A DNA stretch of 34,785 bases from Cytophagaceae bacterium. Its GTDB lineage: Bacteria > Bacteroidota > Bacteroidia > Cytophagales > Spirosomataceae. Both the position numbers and the translations under genes were made by a program. The stretch is taken from assembly GCA_027488335.1 (NCBI GenBank), contig JAIYBU010000098.1, positions 1-34,785 on the forward strand, in the 5' to 3' direction. This document shows, one piece after another, positions 33,658 through 34,785 of the stretch. The first letter of the stretch is position 1. Every line of letters starts with the position of its first letter. The notes beneath the pieces were generated by a model, which saw only the letters and a list, made by a program, of their open reading frames with translations, made no database searches and was not told the origin of the DNA.

Positions 33658-33694
33658 AATCCTTAGTGTACCTTAGTCTCTTAGTGGTTGAAAA
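33658..33694. repeat. CTTAGTG-type repeat, right of the GxxExxY gene
   Basis: CTTAGTCTCTTAGTGGTT (33672-33689) matches 33195-33212 at 17 of 18 positions in the same orientation. A further CCTTAGTGTA word precedes it at 33661-33670. It fills the 37-nt gap between the GxxExxY start and the upstream gene's stop. Confidence 0.8.
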
Positions 33695-34009
33695 CTATAA
33701 TTGGCTCTGCAATCTTTTCACTAGCATCGTTATTATTCGACGATTCAGCTCAGTTTCCGCAGAAATATAATTTTTATATTGCTCAACTGAAAGTTTCCCG
33801 ATTATCATTCCAACAAAATAATTGCGTAATTGTGCGTCTTTTTTGATGGTATTTTCGATGTAATTGGCTTGGTCTTCGGGCGAATACTTTTCAAATACAA
33901 CTTTATGTTTGACCAAATATTGCTTAAAAACTGCAATCAATAACTCATTTTGTTCTTTCAAGATTGGTCTTAAAAACTCATTCTGAAAATTCTCTTCCGC
34001 TGAAATCAT
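33695..34009 (-). CDS. Unknown small helical protein in the beta-oxidation operon
   Basis: Protein of 104 residues that I do not recognise. It is charged and appears all-helical (NEFLRPILKEQNELLIAVFKQYL; IENTIKKDAQLRNYFVGMIIG), with no signal peptide and no cysteine or obvious catalytic motif. It starts 4 nt after the thioesterase stop, which implies translational coupling and a shared function. Its base composition and codon style match the neighbours, unlike the AT-rich island. It may be an accessory or regulatory protein of fatty-acid breakdown; that is inference from position. Confidence 0.82.
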   Translation of the reverse strand: MISAEENFQNEFLRPILKEQNELLIAVFKQYLVKHKVVFEKYSPEDQANYIENTIKKDAQLRNYFVGMIIGKLSVEQYKNYISAETELNRRIITMLVKRLQSQL

Positions 34010-34013
34010 ATTT

Positions 34014-34505
34014 TTATTTCTTCTTCAAAATCCACGCCCAAATCATTTCTGTTATAACTACTTCTTCTTCCGTTTCGTCGGTTACTTTTACTGTAACATT
34101 TACTTCGCCCTTGTCAGTTTCTCTTATTTGCTTTATTTGCTCATCGGTTAGGGTAGCTTCCGCTCGTTGTTTACCTTGGCTACGTTTGATAAACTTCACC
34201 GAAAGGTTTTTCATCAGTGGAAGTTTATCATCGGGAATATTCATGCCGACTACTATTCCCGAAGCTGTTTCGGCTAAAAGTGTGGTTGCAGCGGCATGAA
34301 TTTGCCCAATGTGGTTTTGTACTTTGTTTTTATTTGGAAGTGTTACTGCGACTTCATTACAAGTCATTTTCTCGAAATGTATGCCCGCTGTACCAACAAA
34401 CTTTACGAATCGACCAATGGCGAAATTCCGCATAAAACCACGCATAAAGGCAGGAAACAACTGCAATTTCGCCAAAGTTCTATTAAGATTATTGTTGTAC
34501 TCCAT
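34014..34505 (-). CDS. Hotdog-fold thioesterase-like protein (DUF4442 type)
   Basis: Protein of 163 residues, first gene of the minus-strand operon. It has the hotdog-fold layout of the PaaI/DUF4442 group: an N-terminal helix, then a strand with MTCNEVAVTLP, the central hydrophobic helix QIHAAATTLLAETASGIVVGMN, a lysine-rich strand SVKFIKRSQGKQRAEATL and two long strands to the end (GEVNVTVKVTD; VVITEMIWAWIL). Such proteins hydrolyse acyl-CoA thioesters or only bind them. Its place ahead of fadN and fadA suggests release of CoA from stalled acyl-CoA. Its promoter carries two palindromic operators. Confidence 0.85.
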   Translation of the reverse strand: MEYNNNLNRTLAKLQLFPAFMRGFMRNFAIGRFVKFVGTAGIHFEKMTCNEVAVTLPNKNKVQNHIGQIHAAATTLLAETASGIVVGMNIPDDKLPLMKNLSVKFIKRSQGKQRAEATLTDEQIKQIRETDKGEVNVTVKVTDETEEEVVITEMIWAWILKKK

Positions 34506-34540
34506 TAAATAATATTCTTTGAATGTAAAGCTAAATATTG

Positions 34541-34554
34541 TTATGCAAGCATAA
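34541..34554. promoter_or_regulatory. Operator palindrome 1, at the transcription start
   Basis: TTATGCAAGCATAA contains the core TATGCAAGCATA, arms of 6 nt with an AA centre. It begins just downstream of the -7 box at 34563-34570, about where transcription of the thioesterase operon should start. The same 12-mer core recurs at 34586-34597. Confidence 0.75.
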
Positions 34555-34562
34555 TTTCAAGG

Positions 34563-34592
34563 CAAATATACATGAAAGATATTAGTATGCAA
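34563..34592 (-). promoter_or_regulatory. Promoter of the beta-oxidation operon
   Basis: Read on the minus strand, TTG (34592-34590), a 19-nt spacer and TATATTTG (34570-34563) match the Bacteroidota consensus. The TTG lies in the middle of operator palindrome 2. The leader to the ATG at 34505 is about 50 nt. Confidence 0.7.
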
Positions 34593-34604
34593 GCATACTA
34601 ATAT
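34579..34604. promoter_or_regulatory. Operator palindrome 2, over the -33 element
   Basis: A 26-bp perfect palindrome: arms of 12 nt (34579-34590 and 34593-34604) around an AA centre, with core TATGCAAGCATA. Its centre is 44 bp from that of palindrome 1, about four helical turns, so two dimers could bind on the same face. Confidence 0.85.
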
Positions 34605-34762
34605 AAAATTTGTTTTATCAAGAAATATTATGAAAAAAAATATAATTATTATCCCCTACGTTTTTAATGAAACCAAATTTTATTTGGAGTCGTTTTAAGG
34701 GAAAATCCTTCTTGTATTGTCTTTTACTTGAATCAATAAACACAAACTTTATCAATAAGATT

Positions 34763-34785
34763 ATGAAACTATTACCAATCGAACG
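34763..34785 (+). CDS. Possible start of a gene running off the window
   Basis: ATG at 34763 opens a frame MKLLPIER that reaches the window end, divergent from the thioesterase operon. Eight codons cannot be assigned. The two operators between the genes would be well placed to control it as well, as when a repressor regulates itself. The upstream 160 nt hold no good TAnnTTTG box on the plus strand, so the call is weak. Confidence 0.35.

Noticed and set aside
34630-34701. Short plus-strand frame of about 23 codons beginning MKKNIIII
   Set aside because: Too short, in very AT-rich DNA, with no promoter or start-site support.
1-34785. CRISPR arrays, tRNA, rRNA, IS elements or prophage genes
   Set aside because: Looked for repeated spacered units, cloverleaf-like segments and transposase or phage motifs; none were found by eye.

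Overview
The window looks like chromosome of a Bacteroidota bacterium, probably of the order Cytophagales (Emticicia/Runella/Spirosoma-like); the genus is a guess. The reasons are a SusC/SusD outer-membrane pair, DUF1080, DUF2911 and GxxExxY genes, weak Shine-Dalgarno sites, and several promoters with the Bacteroidota -7 box TAnnTTTG, some with a TTG or TTTG about 19-20 nt upstream. I see no rRNA, tRNA, CRISPR array, IS element or phage gene.

Region 1 (1-12800) is a glycan/glycoside utilisation locus. An AraC-type regulator cut by the window edge diverges from susC-susD. These are followed by a Tat-exported sugar isomerase/epimerase-like TIM barrel, a tandem DUF1080 (3-keto-disaccharide hydrolase family) protein, a GH3 glycosidase and a Tat-exported Gfo/Idh/MocA oxidoreductase. 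An antisense Old Yellow Enzyme gene sits in the middle. The set fits the oxidise-to-3-keto then cleave route of glycoside breakdown, with all soluble enzymes apparently exported. A ThuA-domain protein at 28556-29323 probably belongs to the same kind of metabolism.

Region 2 (12800-24500) is mostly housekeeping: an acyl-CoA synthetase, a DUF2911 protein, prfA, rdgB, a second AraC regulator related to the one at the left edge, pruA, a GH20 hexosaminidase behind an aquaporin, and purB. Most transcription units end in clear hairpin terminators.

Region 3 (24550-27000) is an AT-rich two-gene island between two strong hairpins. It encodes a 659-residue HD-domain phosphohydrolase and an 80-residue partner. 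It looks foreign to its neighbours and is the best candidate here for an undescribed system. An FMO-type flavoprotein and the ThuA gene follow.

Region 4 (29400-34785) is a minus-strand beta-oxidation operon: hotdog thioesterase, a 104-residue unknown, a GxxExxY (PDDEXK_3) protein, a FadN-type bifunctional enzyme and a FadA-type thiolase. Its promoter carries two palindromes sharing the core TATGCAAGCATA, one over the -33 element and one at the predicted transcription start, so a repressor is very likely. The GxxExxY gene is bracketed by iterated CTTAGTG-like repeats and looks like an insertion into the operon. Several other intergenic spaces hold inverted repeats built from short iterated words.
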